Source: an uncultured Clostridia bacterium (GTDB lineage: Bacteria; Bacillota; Clostridia; Christensenellales; Borkfalkiaceae). Taken from it: a stretch of 8,995 nt of DNA. The translations under genes and the position numbers were made by a program. The DNA is taken from NCBI GenBank assembly GCA_937915565.1, contig CALDMH010000182.1, positions 1-8,995 on the forward strand, in the 5' to 3' direction. Position 1 is the stretch's first letter, and each line of letters opens with the position of its first letter. Positions 1 to 7,259 of this stretch are shown piece after piece. Under the pieces are notes generated by a model. The model saw only the letters and a list, made by a program, of their open reading frames with translations. It had not been told where the DNA came from and did not search any database.

Positions 1-1193
1 GTATTCTTTGCGGTCAGTGCGTAACCGTATGTCCTACGGGCGCGCTTATGGAAGTTTCGGAAATCGAAAAAATCGACGAAGCTATGAAAGCCGGCAAGTA
101 CGTCGTCGTTCAGACCGCGCCTGCCGTAAGAGCGGCTCTCGGCGAGGAATTCGGATATAAAATCGGAACTCCCGTAACGGGCAAAATGGTTGCCGCGCTT
201 CGTCGTTTGGGCTTCAAAAAGGTTTTCGACACCAACTTCGGCGCGGACCTCACGATTATGGAAGAAGCTACCGAGCTTTTGCATAGAGTAACCGACGGAG
301 GAGTTCTCCCGATGATTACTTCTTGTTCCCCGGGCTGGGTTAATTACGCCGAGTTCTATTACGGCGACCTTCTCCCGCATCTTTCTTCCTGCAAATCGCC
401 CCACGAAATGTTCGGCTCGATTCTTAAACATTATTATGCGGAGCAGAAAGGCGTTAAGCCCGAGGATATGTTCGTCGTATCGGTTATGCCCTGCGTTGCC
501 AAGAAATACGAGAAAGACAGACCGGAACTTGCGAAAGACGGTTTGAAGGATGTCGACGCGGTTATCACGACGAGAGAACTTGCAAAGCTTATCAAGCGTT
601 CGGGTATTCTCTTCAACAGACTTCCCGACGAGGATTTCGATTACGACGTAGTCGGCGATTACACCGGCGCGGGCGTAATTTTCGGCGCGACGGGCGGCGT
701 TATGGAGGCTGCGCTTCGTACCGCGGCTTACAAACTTAACGGAAAAGAACTTAAAAACGTCGAACTCAAAGAGGTGAGAGGTCTTGCGGGAATTAAGGAG
801 GCTGCTTACAATCTTGGCGGAATGGAAGTTAAAGTTGCCGTTGCTTCGGGAATGAAGAACGCCAAAGTTCTTCTCGACGAAATCAGAGCTGGAAAGAGCC
901 CCTATCAATTCATCGAAATTATGGGTTGCCCGGGCGGATGCGTCGCAGGCGGCGGACAGCCGTACGTTAAACCCTGCTTCCTTCCGAACGAAGAGGATAA
1001 TATTCTCGATACTTACAAGGAAAAGAGAGCGAACGCTCTTTATTCCGAGGACGAGGGCAGGCCGCTCCGCGTTTCGCACAAAAATCCGCAAATCATCGAC
1101 CTTTACGATAAGTTCCTCGGCGAACCGAATTCGCACAAGGCTCACGAACTTTTGCACACCACTTATTCCGCAAAAGAAAGATTTAAGGATTGA
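1..1193 (+). CDS. hydA: [FeFe]-hydrogenase catalytic subunit, 5'-truncated by window edge
   Basis: Reversible H2 formation/oxidation at the H-cluster; cytoplasmic, probably fed by ferredoxin and/or NAD(P)H. The frame is open from base 3 and the true start lies upstream. Bases 3-47 encode the end of a 4Fe-4S ferredoxin motif (CGQCVTVCP). The codon split by the edge ends in GT, which fits the first Cys (TGT) of CxxCxxCxxxCP. Counting from the ATG at 48, the H-cluster motifs are L1 TSCSPGW (residues 91-97), L2 MPCVAKKYE (147-155, Cys149) and L3 EIMGCPGGCVAGGGQP (290-305, Cys294 and Cys298). Residues 320-373 form the small-subunit-like tail (RxSHxNP, LYxxFLGEP, AHxLLHTxY). L1 reads Cys-Ser where clostridial CpI reads Cys-Cys. 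The whole arrangement resembles HydA/HndD of NAD(P)-linked multisubunit enzymes, but no partner subunits are visible, so the subtype is inference. The gene ends at the terminator at 1211-1245. Confidence 0.95.
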   Translation, partial: ILCGQCVTVCPTGALMEVSEIEKIDEAMKAGKYVVVQTAPAVRAALGEEFGYKIGTPVTGKMVAALRRLGFKKVFDTNFGADLTIMEEATELLHRVTDGGVLPMITSCSPGWVNYAEFYYGDLLPHLSSCKSPHEMFGSILKHYYAEQKGVKPEDMFVVSVMPCVAKKYEKDRPELAKDGLKDVDAVITTRELAKLIKRSGILFNRLPDEDFDYDVVGDYTGAGVIFGATGGVMEAALRTAAYKLNGKELKNVELKEVRGLAGIKEAAYNLGGMEVKVAVASGMKNAKVLLDEIRAGKSPYQFIEIMGCPGGCVAGGGQPYVKPCFLPNEEDNILDTYKEKRANALYSEDEGRPLRVSHKNPQIIDLYDKFLGEPNSHKAHELLHTTYSAKERFKD

Positions 1194-1203
1194 TATTTTA
1201 TAA

Positions 1204-1250
1204 TAAAAAAAAGCGGCTCGGAATCAAAACGATTCCGAGCCGCTTAATTT
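1204..1250. terminator. Bidirectional Rho-independent terminator between hydA and the XRE gene
   Basis: A perfect 15-bp stem (1211-1225 with 1231-1245) closes a 5-base AAAAC loop. On the plus strand it is followed by AATTTTA. On the minus strand it is followed by TTTTTTTT (complement of the A-run 1203-1210), so the U-tract is stronger for the minus-strand repressor gene. Its position between two convergent stop codons fits termination in both directions. Confidence 0.9.
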
Positions 1251-1255
1251 TACCG

Positions 1256-1468
1256 TTAATCTTCGGTACATAGTATATCCGCAGGGTCAACGTCCAACAA
1301 AACGCACAGGTTTGCAAGGGTGTCAAGCGCGGGAAGTTTATCTCCCTTGACGTAATGCGAAACCGACTGCTGCGAAATACCCAGCTTTTTGCCTATTTCA
1401 GTTTGCGTCATATTGCTTTGCTTAATAGTTTCCGATAATTTTTTCTGAATTTGCATTAACGTAATCAT
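1256..1468 (-). CDS. Small XRE-family (Cro/CI-type) HTH transcriptional regulator
   Basis: A 70-residue protein that is almost entirely one DNA-binding domain. The helix-turn-helix spans about residues 20-41 (MTQTEIGKKLGIS, then QQSVSHYVKG), followed by the usual LPALDTLANLCVLLDVDPADIL helices of the XRE/HTH_3 fold. There is no sensor or oligomerisation domain, so it probably acts as a dimer, like SinR-, Cro- or plasmid-type repressors. It is divergent from the lipoprotein gene at 1553, and the gap contains a repeated GGCGT/ACGCC operator-like motif, so the likely job is repression of that gene and of itself (inference). No clear Shine-Dalgarno precedes ATG 1468; a TAAAAT box (minus strand, 1475-1480) sits only 6 bases upstream, so the mRNA may be nearly leaderless, or the start may be Met5 (1456). 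Confidence 0.88.
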   Translation of the reverse strand: MITLMQIQKKLSETIKQSNMTQTEIGKKLGISQQSVSHYVKGDKLPALDTLANLCVLLDVDPADILCTED

Positions 1469-1485
1469 AGCTATATTTTACAATC

Positions 1486-1524
1486 AATGGGCGTAATTCG
1501 CTTGACATACGCCCATTAGGCGTG
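1486..1524. promoter_or_regulatory. Operator-like cluster of three GGCGT half-sites
   Basis: AATGGGCGTA (1486-1495) is a perfect 10-bp inverted repeat of TACGCCCATT (1508-1517) across 12 bases that include most of the -35 box. ACGCC (1509-1513) and GGCGT (1519-1523) form a second, 15-base dyad with 6 of 7 pairs matching, lying entirely between the -35 and -10 boxes. The half-site centres are 19 and 10 bp apart, about two turns and one turn, so all three face the same side of the helix. This is the expected layout for cooperative binding by a small XRE dimer that occludes the lipoprotein promoter. The neighbouring repressor is the obvious candidate (inference). Confidence 0.7.
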
Positions 1525-1531
1525 GTACTAT
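1502..1531 (+). promoter_or_regulatory. Sigma-A promoter of the lipoprotein gene
   Basis: A consensus -35 box TTGACA (1502-1507) and a -10 box TACTAT (1526-1531) are separated by 18 bases. The predicted start near 1538 leaves a leader of about 15 bases carrying only the ribosome site AGGAGG (1540-1545), 7 bases before ATG 1553. The operator-like dyads overlap the spacer. Confidence 0.8.
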
Positions 1532-1552
1532 GAAGATACAGGAGGAGATATT

Positions 1553-1936
1553 ATGAAAAGAAAAGTATTCTCAATTTTATCATTAGTATGCGTTTTAACG
1601 CTTTTATTTTCGTTGTGTTCCTGTTCTTCCGGTTTCGGCGGAAAGTACCGTTTAAAAATGATTTGTGAGAGCGGTAAATTGTACGAACTCGGAGATACGT
1701 GGCACGACAAAAAACTTTCCAAAGATACCGTTGTTGCAACCGTAAATAACGATCATACGCTTATTATTAAAGTCGCCGATAGCGGCTCGTCCGTCGAGAC
1801 AAAAGGAGTATGGTATAAAGTTGATGATTATACTTATCAATGTAGTTACGCAGGCAGCGGAAGCACTTCTATCGTGATCAACGGAAATACTATTATTTAT
1901 AAAGACTATAACTGCATTATAATTCTTGAAAAATAA
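1553..1936 (+). CDS. Small predicted lipoprotein of unknown function
   Basis: 127 residues. A lipoprotein signal peptide is visible: MKRK, a hydrophobic core at residues 5-21, then the lipobox LCSC (21-24), with Cys24 as the likely lipidated residue after signal peptidase II cleavage. The mature part is about 100 residues, polar and beta-rich, with a GVWYKVDDYTY segment (about 105-115) and alternating hydrophobic strands to the C-terminus (TSIVINGNTIIYKDYNCIIILEK region). It loosely recalls small lipocalin-like or DUF-type clostridial lipoproteins, but I do not recognise a named family. The ideal ribosome site (AGGAGG, 7-base spacing) and consensus promoter suggest strong expression when derepressed. 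The gene is divergent from an XRE repressor, shares an operator-like region with it, and is closed by its own terminator, so the two form a self-contained unit. Confidence 0.85.
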   Translation: MKRKVFSILSLVCVLTLLFSLCSCSSGFGGKYRLKMICESGKLYELGDTWHDKKLSKDTVVATVNNDHTLIIKVADSGSSVETKGVWYKVDDYTYQCSYAGSGSTSIVINGNTIIYKDYNCIIILEK

Positions 1937-1974
1937 TTCTATCCGAACGTAAATTATTTATTTTTAAATTATGC

Positions 1975-2019
1975 AAAAAACGCGGCTCGAAGTCGATTTG
2001 ACTTCGAGCCGCGTTTTTT
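1975..2019 (+). terminator. Strong Rho-independent terminator after the lipoprotein gene
   Basis: A 14-bp perfect GC-rich stem (1981-1994 with 2000-2013) with loop GATTT, extended by AAAAAA (1975-1980) against TTTTTT (2014-2019) to a 20-bp helix with a U-tract. The A-run on the other side makes it able to work in both directions. Its core GCGGCTCG is shared with the terminator at 1211. Confidence 0.92.
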
Positions 2020-2041
2020 AGGTGAAATATGCCTTTTCGTA

Positions 2042-2070
2042 TTGCTTTTATTTCAATAAAATGTTAAAAT
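2042..2070 (+). promoter_or_regulatory. Promoter of the malQ operon (extended -10)
   Basis: The -35-like TTGCTT (2042-2047), exactly 17 bases of spacer, then TAAAAT (2065-2070) preceded by TG at 2062-2063, which gives an extended -10 (TGnTAAAAT). It lies just after the previous terminator and 36 bases before the malQ ATG. The predicted start is near 2077. Confidence 0.7.
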
Positions 2071-2105
2071 AAAGCGGAAACGAAAATACTTTTTAAAGGT
2101 ACGCA

Positions 2106-3602
2106 ATGCTTAATACGAGAAAATGCGGAGTTCTTATGCCGCTCGCTTCCCTTCCTTCCGAAGAGGGGATTGGCACGTTCGGCAAACACGCTTATAAATT
2201 TGTTGATTATATAGCTTCCGCAGGGGTTAAAATATGGCAGATTTTGCCCCTGCTTCCTTTAAGTTACGGCAACAGTCCTTATTCGCCTTGCGCGTCCAGA
2301 GCGTTTTGTCATTATTATATCGATTTGAACGCTTTGCAAAAGGACGGGCTTTTAACCGAGGACGAAATTGCATCCGTAAACTTCGGCGACGATTTGAGGA
2401 AAGTGGATTACGGCGCGCTGTTTTCAAAAAAGGCGAACTTGTTGCGAAAAGCCTATCGGCGTTTCGATAAATCCTCGGGCGACTGGAAGCGGTTTTTAAA
2501 GCTCGGAGAATATGACGATTACGCGATTTTTATCACCTTAAAAGAGAAGTTTTATTATGCCGACGCATCTCAGTGGGGAGAGTATAAAACCTTCGATAAT
2601 CGACTTATAGAGGGGTTTATTCAATCTAATCGCGAGGAATTCGAGTTTAATTTGTTCACGCAATACCTTTGCGAAAAGCAGTGGTTCGCGCTAAAAGCTT
2701 ACGCAAACGGTAAGGGCGTGGAAATTATGGGCGATATTCCCATTTATCTTGCGAAGGACAGCGTTGAGGTTTGGAAATACGGAAAAGAACTGTTTTCCCT
2801 TGCCGACGACGGTTCGCCGAAAGAAGTTGCGGGCGTTCCTCCGGACGCTTTTTCCGAGGACGGGCAACTTTGGGGCAATCCCGTTTACGATTGGGAGAAA
2901 ATGAAAGAGAACGACTACGAATGGTGGAAGGAAAGGCTTAAATATTGTCTTTCCGTTTACGATATAGTGCGGCTCGACCATTTCAGGGGTTTCGATAGGT
3001 ATTACAGCATAAAATCGGGCGAAACGACGGCTAAAAACGGCGAGTGGAAGGACGGGCCGAAATTCGAGTTATTCAAGAATTTTCTTTCCGCCAACGTAGT
3101 TGCGGAAGACCTCGGCGTTATCGACGACGGCGTGAGAAAGCTGATGCGCGAAACGGGTTATCCGGGAATGAAAGTTATGTCGTTCGGCTTCAACGGCGAC
3201 GCAAATTCCGAGCATAAGCCGTCGAACTACCGGGAGAATTGCGTGGGTTACACCGGCACACACGACAATTCGCCGCTTAAAACTTTATTCGACGAAAACT
3301 CGCCGCAAAAAACCGTGATAAACGACGACCTTAAACTCGAATGCGAGAGAGCGGCGGTTAAAGGTTCGCTTAAAACCGTCGACGGAAAAATCAGGGCGGC
3401 GATAAGGGTTTTGCTTGCGTCGCGCGCGAGGGTTGCGATTATCCCCTTTCACGATTTGAAAAGATTCGGAGAGGAAGCGCGAATAAACGCGCCGTCGGTT
3501 TTTTCGGATAACAACTGGTCGTTCAGGTATCTTCCGGGCGACTTCGACGAATCTACGAAAAAATGGCTGAAAACGCAAATAAAAAGATACGGGAGAGGTT
3601 AA
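2106..3602 (+). CDS. malQ: 4-alpha-glucanotransferase (amylomaltase, GH77)
   Basis: Transfers alpha-1,4-glucan segments between maltodextrins, releasing glucose; a cytoplasmic enzyme of glycogen, starch and maltodextrin use. At 498 residues it has the length usual for the bacterial short form. Diagnostic blocks run in order: GVLMPLASLPSEEGIGTFG (8-26), WQILPLLPLSYGNSPYSP (44-61), GDIPIYLAKDSVEVW (209-223), GVPPDAFSEDGQLWGNPVYDW (243-263), RLDHFRGF with the nucleophile Asp291, VVAEDLG with the acid/base Glu334, and GYTGTHDNSP with the transition-state Asp387. The C-terminal block is INAPSVFSDNNWSFR (460-474), where many homologues have a NTPG...NNW form. ATG 2106 has AAAGG at 2095-2099 at suitable spacing. 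It is the first gene of an operon: its stop lies one base before the next ATG, and GGGAGAGG (3591-3598) inside its end serves the phosphoesterase. Confidence 0.96.
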   Translation: MLNTRKCGVLMPLASLPSEEGIGTFGKHAYKFVDYIASAGVKIWQILPLLPLSYGNSPYSPCASRAFCHYYIDLNALQKDGLLTEDEIASVNFGDDLRKVDYGALFSKKANLLRKAYRRFDKSSGDWKRFLKLGEYDDYAIFITLKEKFYYADASQWGEYKTFDNRLIEGFIQSNREEFEFNLFTQYLCEKQWFALKAYANGKGVEIMGDIPIYLAKDSVEVWKYGKELFSLADDGSPKEVAGVPPDAFSEDGQLWGNPVYDWEKMKENDYEWWKERLKYCLSVYDIVRLDHFRGFDRYYSIKSGETTAKNGEWKDGPKFELFKNFLSANVVAEDLGVIDDGVRKLMRETGYPGMKVMSFGFNGDANSEHKPSNYRENCVGYTGTHDNSPLKTLFDENSPQKTVINDDLKLECERAAVKGSLKTVDGKIRAAIRVLLASRARVAIIPFHDLKRFGEEARINAPSVFSDNNWSFRYLPGDFDESTKKWLKTQIKRYGRG

Positions 3603-3603
3603 A

Positions 3604-4668
3604 ATGAAGTTTATACACGCCGCGGATATTCATCTCGGCTCAAAAATCGAAGCGAAGCTTCCGCCCGAAAAAACGGAGGAGAGAAAAGCGGAGGTTCGCG
3701 CGGCTTTTAAAAATATGGTTGAAAAAGGACGGAGCGCGGGCGTTAAAGTAATCGTTCTCGCCGGCGACGTTTTCGATAGCGACAGGCCGCTCAAAAAGGA
3801 TAAAGAATTTTTTTACAGCGTGGTGAGAAATAATCCCGACGTGGATTTTTTGTATCTTCGCGGAAATCACGACACGCTCGAATCTTACGACGAACAACTC
3901 GATAACTTAAAAATCTTTTCAACCGACTGGACGAGCTACGCTTACGGCGACGTCGTGTTTTGTGGAATCGAAAGCGCGGCCGAAAATTATTCGTCTATGT
4001 ATTCCACGCTGACGCTCGCTCCCGAAAAGACGAATATAGTAATTCTCCACGGGCAAAAGAGCGAAACCGTGGGCAAAGATAAAATAAATATCCTTAAACT
4101 TAAAAATAAAAACGTCGATTATCTTGCGCTCGGGCATATTCATTCCGCAAGTTTCGGCAAGATAGACGACAGGGGAATTTATGCTTATTCGGGTTGTCTC
4201 GAAGGGCGCGGGTTCGACGAAACGGGGAGCAAGGGTTTTATCGTTGTAGATATTGAAAACGGCAAGGTCAAAGCGGAGTTCGTTGAAAATTCCGTGAGAA
4301 AAACCGACGAATTCGTCGTTGACGTTTCTGCCGCCGCGGACGTTTACGAAGCGTATAAAATCGTTAAAAACAGTATAAAAGCGAACAAAAAAGATTTAAT
4401 AAGAGTGGTTTTGAGGGGCGAAATTTCCTTTGACGGCGACGGGCTTAAAGAGGAGCTCGAAAGACTTCTTGCCGACGAATATTATTTCGTATCGGTTAAG
4501 GACGACACTCTTCGCAAGTTCGATTTGGAAAAAATCGCCGGCGACGTTTCGCTTAAAGGCGAGTTTATAAGAACGGTTTTGAGCGACGAAAAACTCGACG
4601 ACGAAACGAAACAAAAAATTATTTCGACGGGGTTAAAGGCTCTTTCGGGCAGGGAGATAGAGCTATGA
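3604..4668 (+). CDS. SbcD/YhaO-like metallophosphoesterase (predicted DNA nuclease)
   Basis: A calcineurin-like phosphoesterase of the Mre11/SbcD/YhaO group, 354 residues. The two-metal motifs are complete: AADIHLG (Asp8, His10), AGDVFDSDRP (Asp55), LRGNHD (Asn88, His89), ILHGQ (His149) and LGHIHS (His178, His180). Residues 1-215 are the catalytic domain; about 230-354 is a charged C-terminal region that would correspond to the capping/partner-binding part. Family knowledge: such proteins act as 3'-5' exo/endonucleases on DNA ends, gated by a Rad50/SbcC-type ATPase, and that ATPase is the next gene with a 4-base overlap. Start ATG 3604 follows GGGAGAGG by 5 bases. YhaO-like is preferred over true SbcD because the partner has membrane segments and no zinc hook; the substrate is inference. 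Confidence 0.92.
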   Translation: MKFIHAADIHLGSKIEAKLPPEKTEERKAEVRAAFKNMVEKGRSAGVKVIVLAGDVFDSDRPLKKDKEFFYSVVRNNPDVDFLYLRGNHDTLESYDEQLDNLKIFSTDWTSYAYGDVVFCGIESAAENYSSMYSTLTLAPEKTNIVILHGQKSETVGKDKINILKLKNKNVDYLALGHIHSASFGKIDDRGIYAYSGCLEGRGFDETGSKGFIVVDIENGKVKAEFVENSVRKTDEFVVDVSAAADVYEAYKIVKNSIKANKKDLIRVVLRGEISFDGDGLKEELERLLADEYYFVSVKDDTLRKFDLEKIAGDVSLKGEFIRTVLSDEKLDDETKQKIISTGLKALSGREIEL

Positions 4669-7220
4669 AAATCAAAAGAATAAGAATTGAAAATTACGGC
4701 AAAATAAGCGGCCTCGACAAGACTTTTACCGACGGAATCAACGAGATTTTCGAGGAAAACGGATTTGGCAAAACGACGCTCGCTTCATTTATAAAGGCTA
4801 TGTTTTACGGGCTTGCGCCCTGCCGCGCCAACGCCAAGGATTTCAACGACAGGAGGAGGTTTTATCCTTTTTCCGGCGGGAAGTTCGGCGGAAGTTTAGA
4901 GTTTGAGTTTGACGGCGACGAATACAGAATCGAAAGATTTTTCGGCAAAAAAAGCGACACCGAGGACGAATTGAGAGTTTTCAAAAATATGACGCCGACG
5001 GACGAATTGTCGCCGACGCTCGGTTTGAAACTGTTCGGGTTGGACGAGGAATCGTTTGAAAAAACGCTCTTTATCGATTCCCAAATTTCGGAAATTTCTT
5101 CAACCGGCACGATTAACGGACTTTTAGGCGACTACGTGAGTTCCGACGACGGAATAAGTTTCGAGGACGCGCTTTCAAGGCTGGAAACGGCAAGGAAAAA
5201 ATACAAGGCGGCGAAGGGGAATAACGACCTTATTTCTTATGCGCAAGCCGAAATAAACGATTTGAAAACGAAAATCGAAAATATCGAAAAGGAAGGACTT
5301 GCGCTTGACGGATATTATTCGGAACTCGCAAGGCTCACCGAACGGGAAAAAGAATTGCGCGCAAAGCTAAAAGAAGCTTCCGCAAGAAAAGCCGAAGAGG
5401 AGAAGTGGAAAACTTACAACGCGTATAAAGAAAAACAGCTTCAACGTGAAAAAGAATTGAGAGCATACGTCGAAAAATACCCGAAAGGCATACCCGACGA
5501 AAGAGAAATAGCAAGAGCGGAAGAGCTGGTTTCGGAAGCGGAAAAATTGAAATCGAAGCGTGAAGCCGCGGAATTTTCAAACGACAAAAAAGCCCGTTTA
5601 CAGACTTATACGCGGACTTTTGCCTGCGGAATTCCCTCCGACGAGGCCTTTTCAAAACTTCAAAAAACGATTGACGAACTTTCGTCTTTAAGGGCGGAAA
5701 TCGAAAATACGGAAAGGTCGGAAAACAAAAATAAAACGGAATCGGACAAGTTCGACTCCGTGGATTTGTATAAAATCACTCTCGAATTGGAGCGCGCTTC
5801 GCAGGATTTGCGTGAAAAAGAAGCGGAGGCAAAGCAGCGTTCGGTTATAGTTCCTGAAAAACCGAACAAGCAGAAATTCGGCGTTTTCACGGCGCTCTTC
5901 GGCGCGCTTGCGGTTCTGGGCCTTATTTTGGCCGTGGCGTTTAAGGATAATTCAACTCTTCTTTACGCGGGCTTTGCCGCAATCGCGTTCGGCATCGTAG
6001 GGTTTGGCGTAAGCTTGGTTTTAGGTATTTTAAAATCGAAAAATAATGAAAAAGCAAATAGTCTTGCAGTTGAAAACGCTAAAATAGCTGCCGAGGCAGA
6101 AGATTTGGCGGAAAATATGAGAAAAACGCTCGCAAGCCTCGGTTACCGTTCCGAAAACGGCGTGATGTACGATTACGCGCAGTTTAAAGCGGAAGCCGCC
6201 GCTTATATTAAGGCAAAGGACGAAGCCGTTGCAAGCCGCAAACTCATTGCGGCAAAAACCGAGCAGGCCGATAAAATTTCGTTTTCCGTTAAAAGTTTTC
6301 TTGCGAAGTTTTCAATCGAACGTGAAGAGTCGCAATATCGGGACGGGTATTATAAGCTCAAAACCGCGGTTGACGACTACGCTTCGTTAAGGCTCGAACA
6401 AAACGAATCGGCAAAAAAAGCGAAGAATATCGAGGACGCGGAAGCGAGCGTGAGAAGAGAACTTTTCGCAACTTTTTCGCGCTACGGAATTGTTGTCGAT
6501 GACAACGAAAAAACGCTGTTAAAGAGCTTATCGGCGGACTTATCCGATATTTTGCGTTTAAAAAAGGAATGTGAAAACGAAAGAAGAGAGGCTTTGGAAT
6601 ACCGCGAAAAGAATAATTTGCAAACCCCGCCCGAGGGCGACGCATTAAATTTCGATGAGATTTCCGATAGCTTCAACGCCTGCCAGAATGCCATTGCCGT
6701 CAAGCGCCGCGAAATATCGGATTCGGAAACCTTTTACGAAACTTTGGACGAGAACAGAAACAAACTCGAACTAGCCGAGGAAAAGCTTAAAGCGTACAAG
6801 GAGAAGCGCGAGATAATCGCTTACGCCGAGAAGTTTTTGAAGTGCGCGGACGATAAACTTCAACAAAAATACGTCGCGCCCATAAAGAATTCTTTCGTAA
6901 AATATGCCGAACCGCTCGAAAAAGCTTTGGGCGAAAAGGTCGTTATGGATAAAAATTTCAAATTGTATTTCGAGTCCGGCGGGGAAATCCGCGACGACAG
7001 GCATTTAAGTTCGGGGCAGAGGTGCATTTTGTCGCTGTGCTTCCGTATGAGCCTTATCGAAAACGCTTTCGGCGGCGAAAAACCGTTTATTATAATGGAC
7101 GACCCGTTCGTCAATCTCGACGAAAATCACGTCGAAAAGGTTGTGGAATTTATCAAGCAAATCTCGAAGGACGAGCAGATTATTTATCTTTGCTGCCATA
7201 AAAGCAGAAAATTGCTTTAA
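4665..7220 (+). CDS. SbcC/YhaN-like coiled-coil ATPase with central membrane hairpin
   Basis: 851 residues, ABC/SMC-type ATPase split by a long insert. Walker A is ENGFGKTT (31-38, Lys36) after the RIENYGKI strand; coiled coil runs about 170-400. Two membrane helices follow (about 405-426 and 431-456) with a short loop between, then a second coiled coil (about 460-735). The C-terminal lobe has signature LSSGQR (781-786), Walker B FIIMDDP (808-814), D-loop NLDE and the switch His845 (CCH). No CxxC zinc hook exists, unlike Rad50/SbcC. B. subtilis YhaN shares the central membrane segments and pairs with YhaO. Walker A has Glu30 where the classical first Gly would be, a form I recall from clostridial relatives. 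ATG 4665 overlaps the previous stop (ATGA) and is preceded by AGGGAG (4651-4656). It probably drives the nuclease from a membrane-anchored site; the role in DNA repair or stress is inference. Confidence 0.9.
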   Translation: MKIKRIRIENYGKISGLDKTFTDGINEIFEENGFGKTTLASFIKAMFYGLAPCRANAKDFNDRRRFYPFSGGKFGGSLEFEFDGDEYRIERFFGKKSDTEDELRVFKNMTPTDELSPTLGLKLFGLDEESFEKTLFIDSQISEISSTGTINGLLGDYVSSDDGISFEDALSRLETARKKYKAAKGNNDLISYAQAEINDLKTKIENIEKEGLALDGYYSELARLTEREKELRAKLKEASARKAEEEKWKTYNAYKEKQLQREKELRAYVEKYPKGIPDEREIARAEELVSEAEKLKSKREAAEFSNDKKARLQTYTRTFACGIPSDEAFSKLQKTIDELSSLRAEIENTERSENKNKTESDKFDSVDLYKITLELERASQDLREKEAEAKQRSVIVPEKPNKQKFGVFTALFGALAVLGLILAVAFKDNSTLLYAGFAAIAFGIVGFGVSLVLGILKSKNNEKANSLAVENAKIAAEAEDLAENMRKTLASLGYRSENGVMYDYAQFKAEAAAYIKAKDEAVASRKLIAAKTEQADKISFSVKSFLAKFSIEREESQYRDGYYKLKTAVDDYASLRLEQNESAKKAKNIEDAEASVRRELFATFSRYGIVVDDNEKTLLKSLSADLSDILRLKKECENERREALEYREKNNLQTPPEGDALNFDEISDSFNACQNAIAVKRREISDSETFYETLDENRNKLELAEEKLKAYKEKREIIAYAEKFLKCADDKLQQKYVAPIKNSFVKYAEPLEKALGEKVVMDKNFKLYFESGGEIRDDRHLSSGQRCILSLCFRMSLIENAFGGEKPFIIMDDPFVNLDENHVEKVVEFIKQISKDEQIIYLCCHKSRKLL

Positions 7221-7259
7221 AATCAGGTTTTGGGGTTTTGTGCGGTTCGTTTTTTGGGG

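Noticed and set aside
4752..4778. Walker A of the YhaN-like ATPase with Glu in place of the first Gly
   Set aside because: GK[ST], the signature motif, Walker B and switch His are intact, and I recall EENG[FW]GK[ST] as common in clostridial relatives, so it is not evidence of inactivity.
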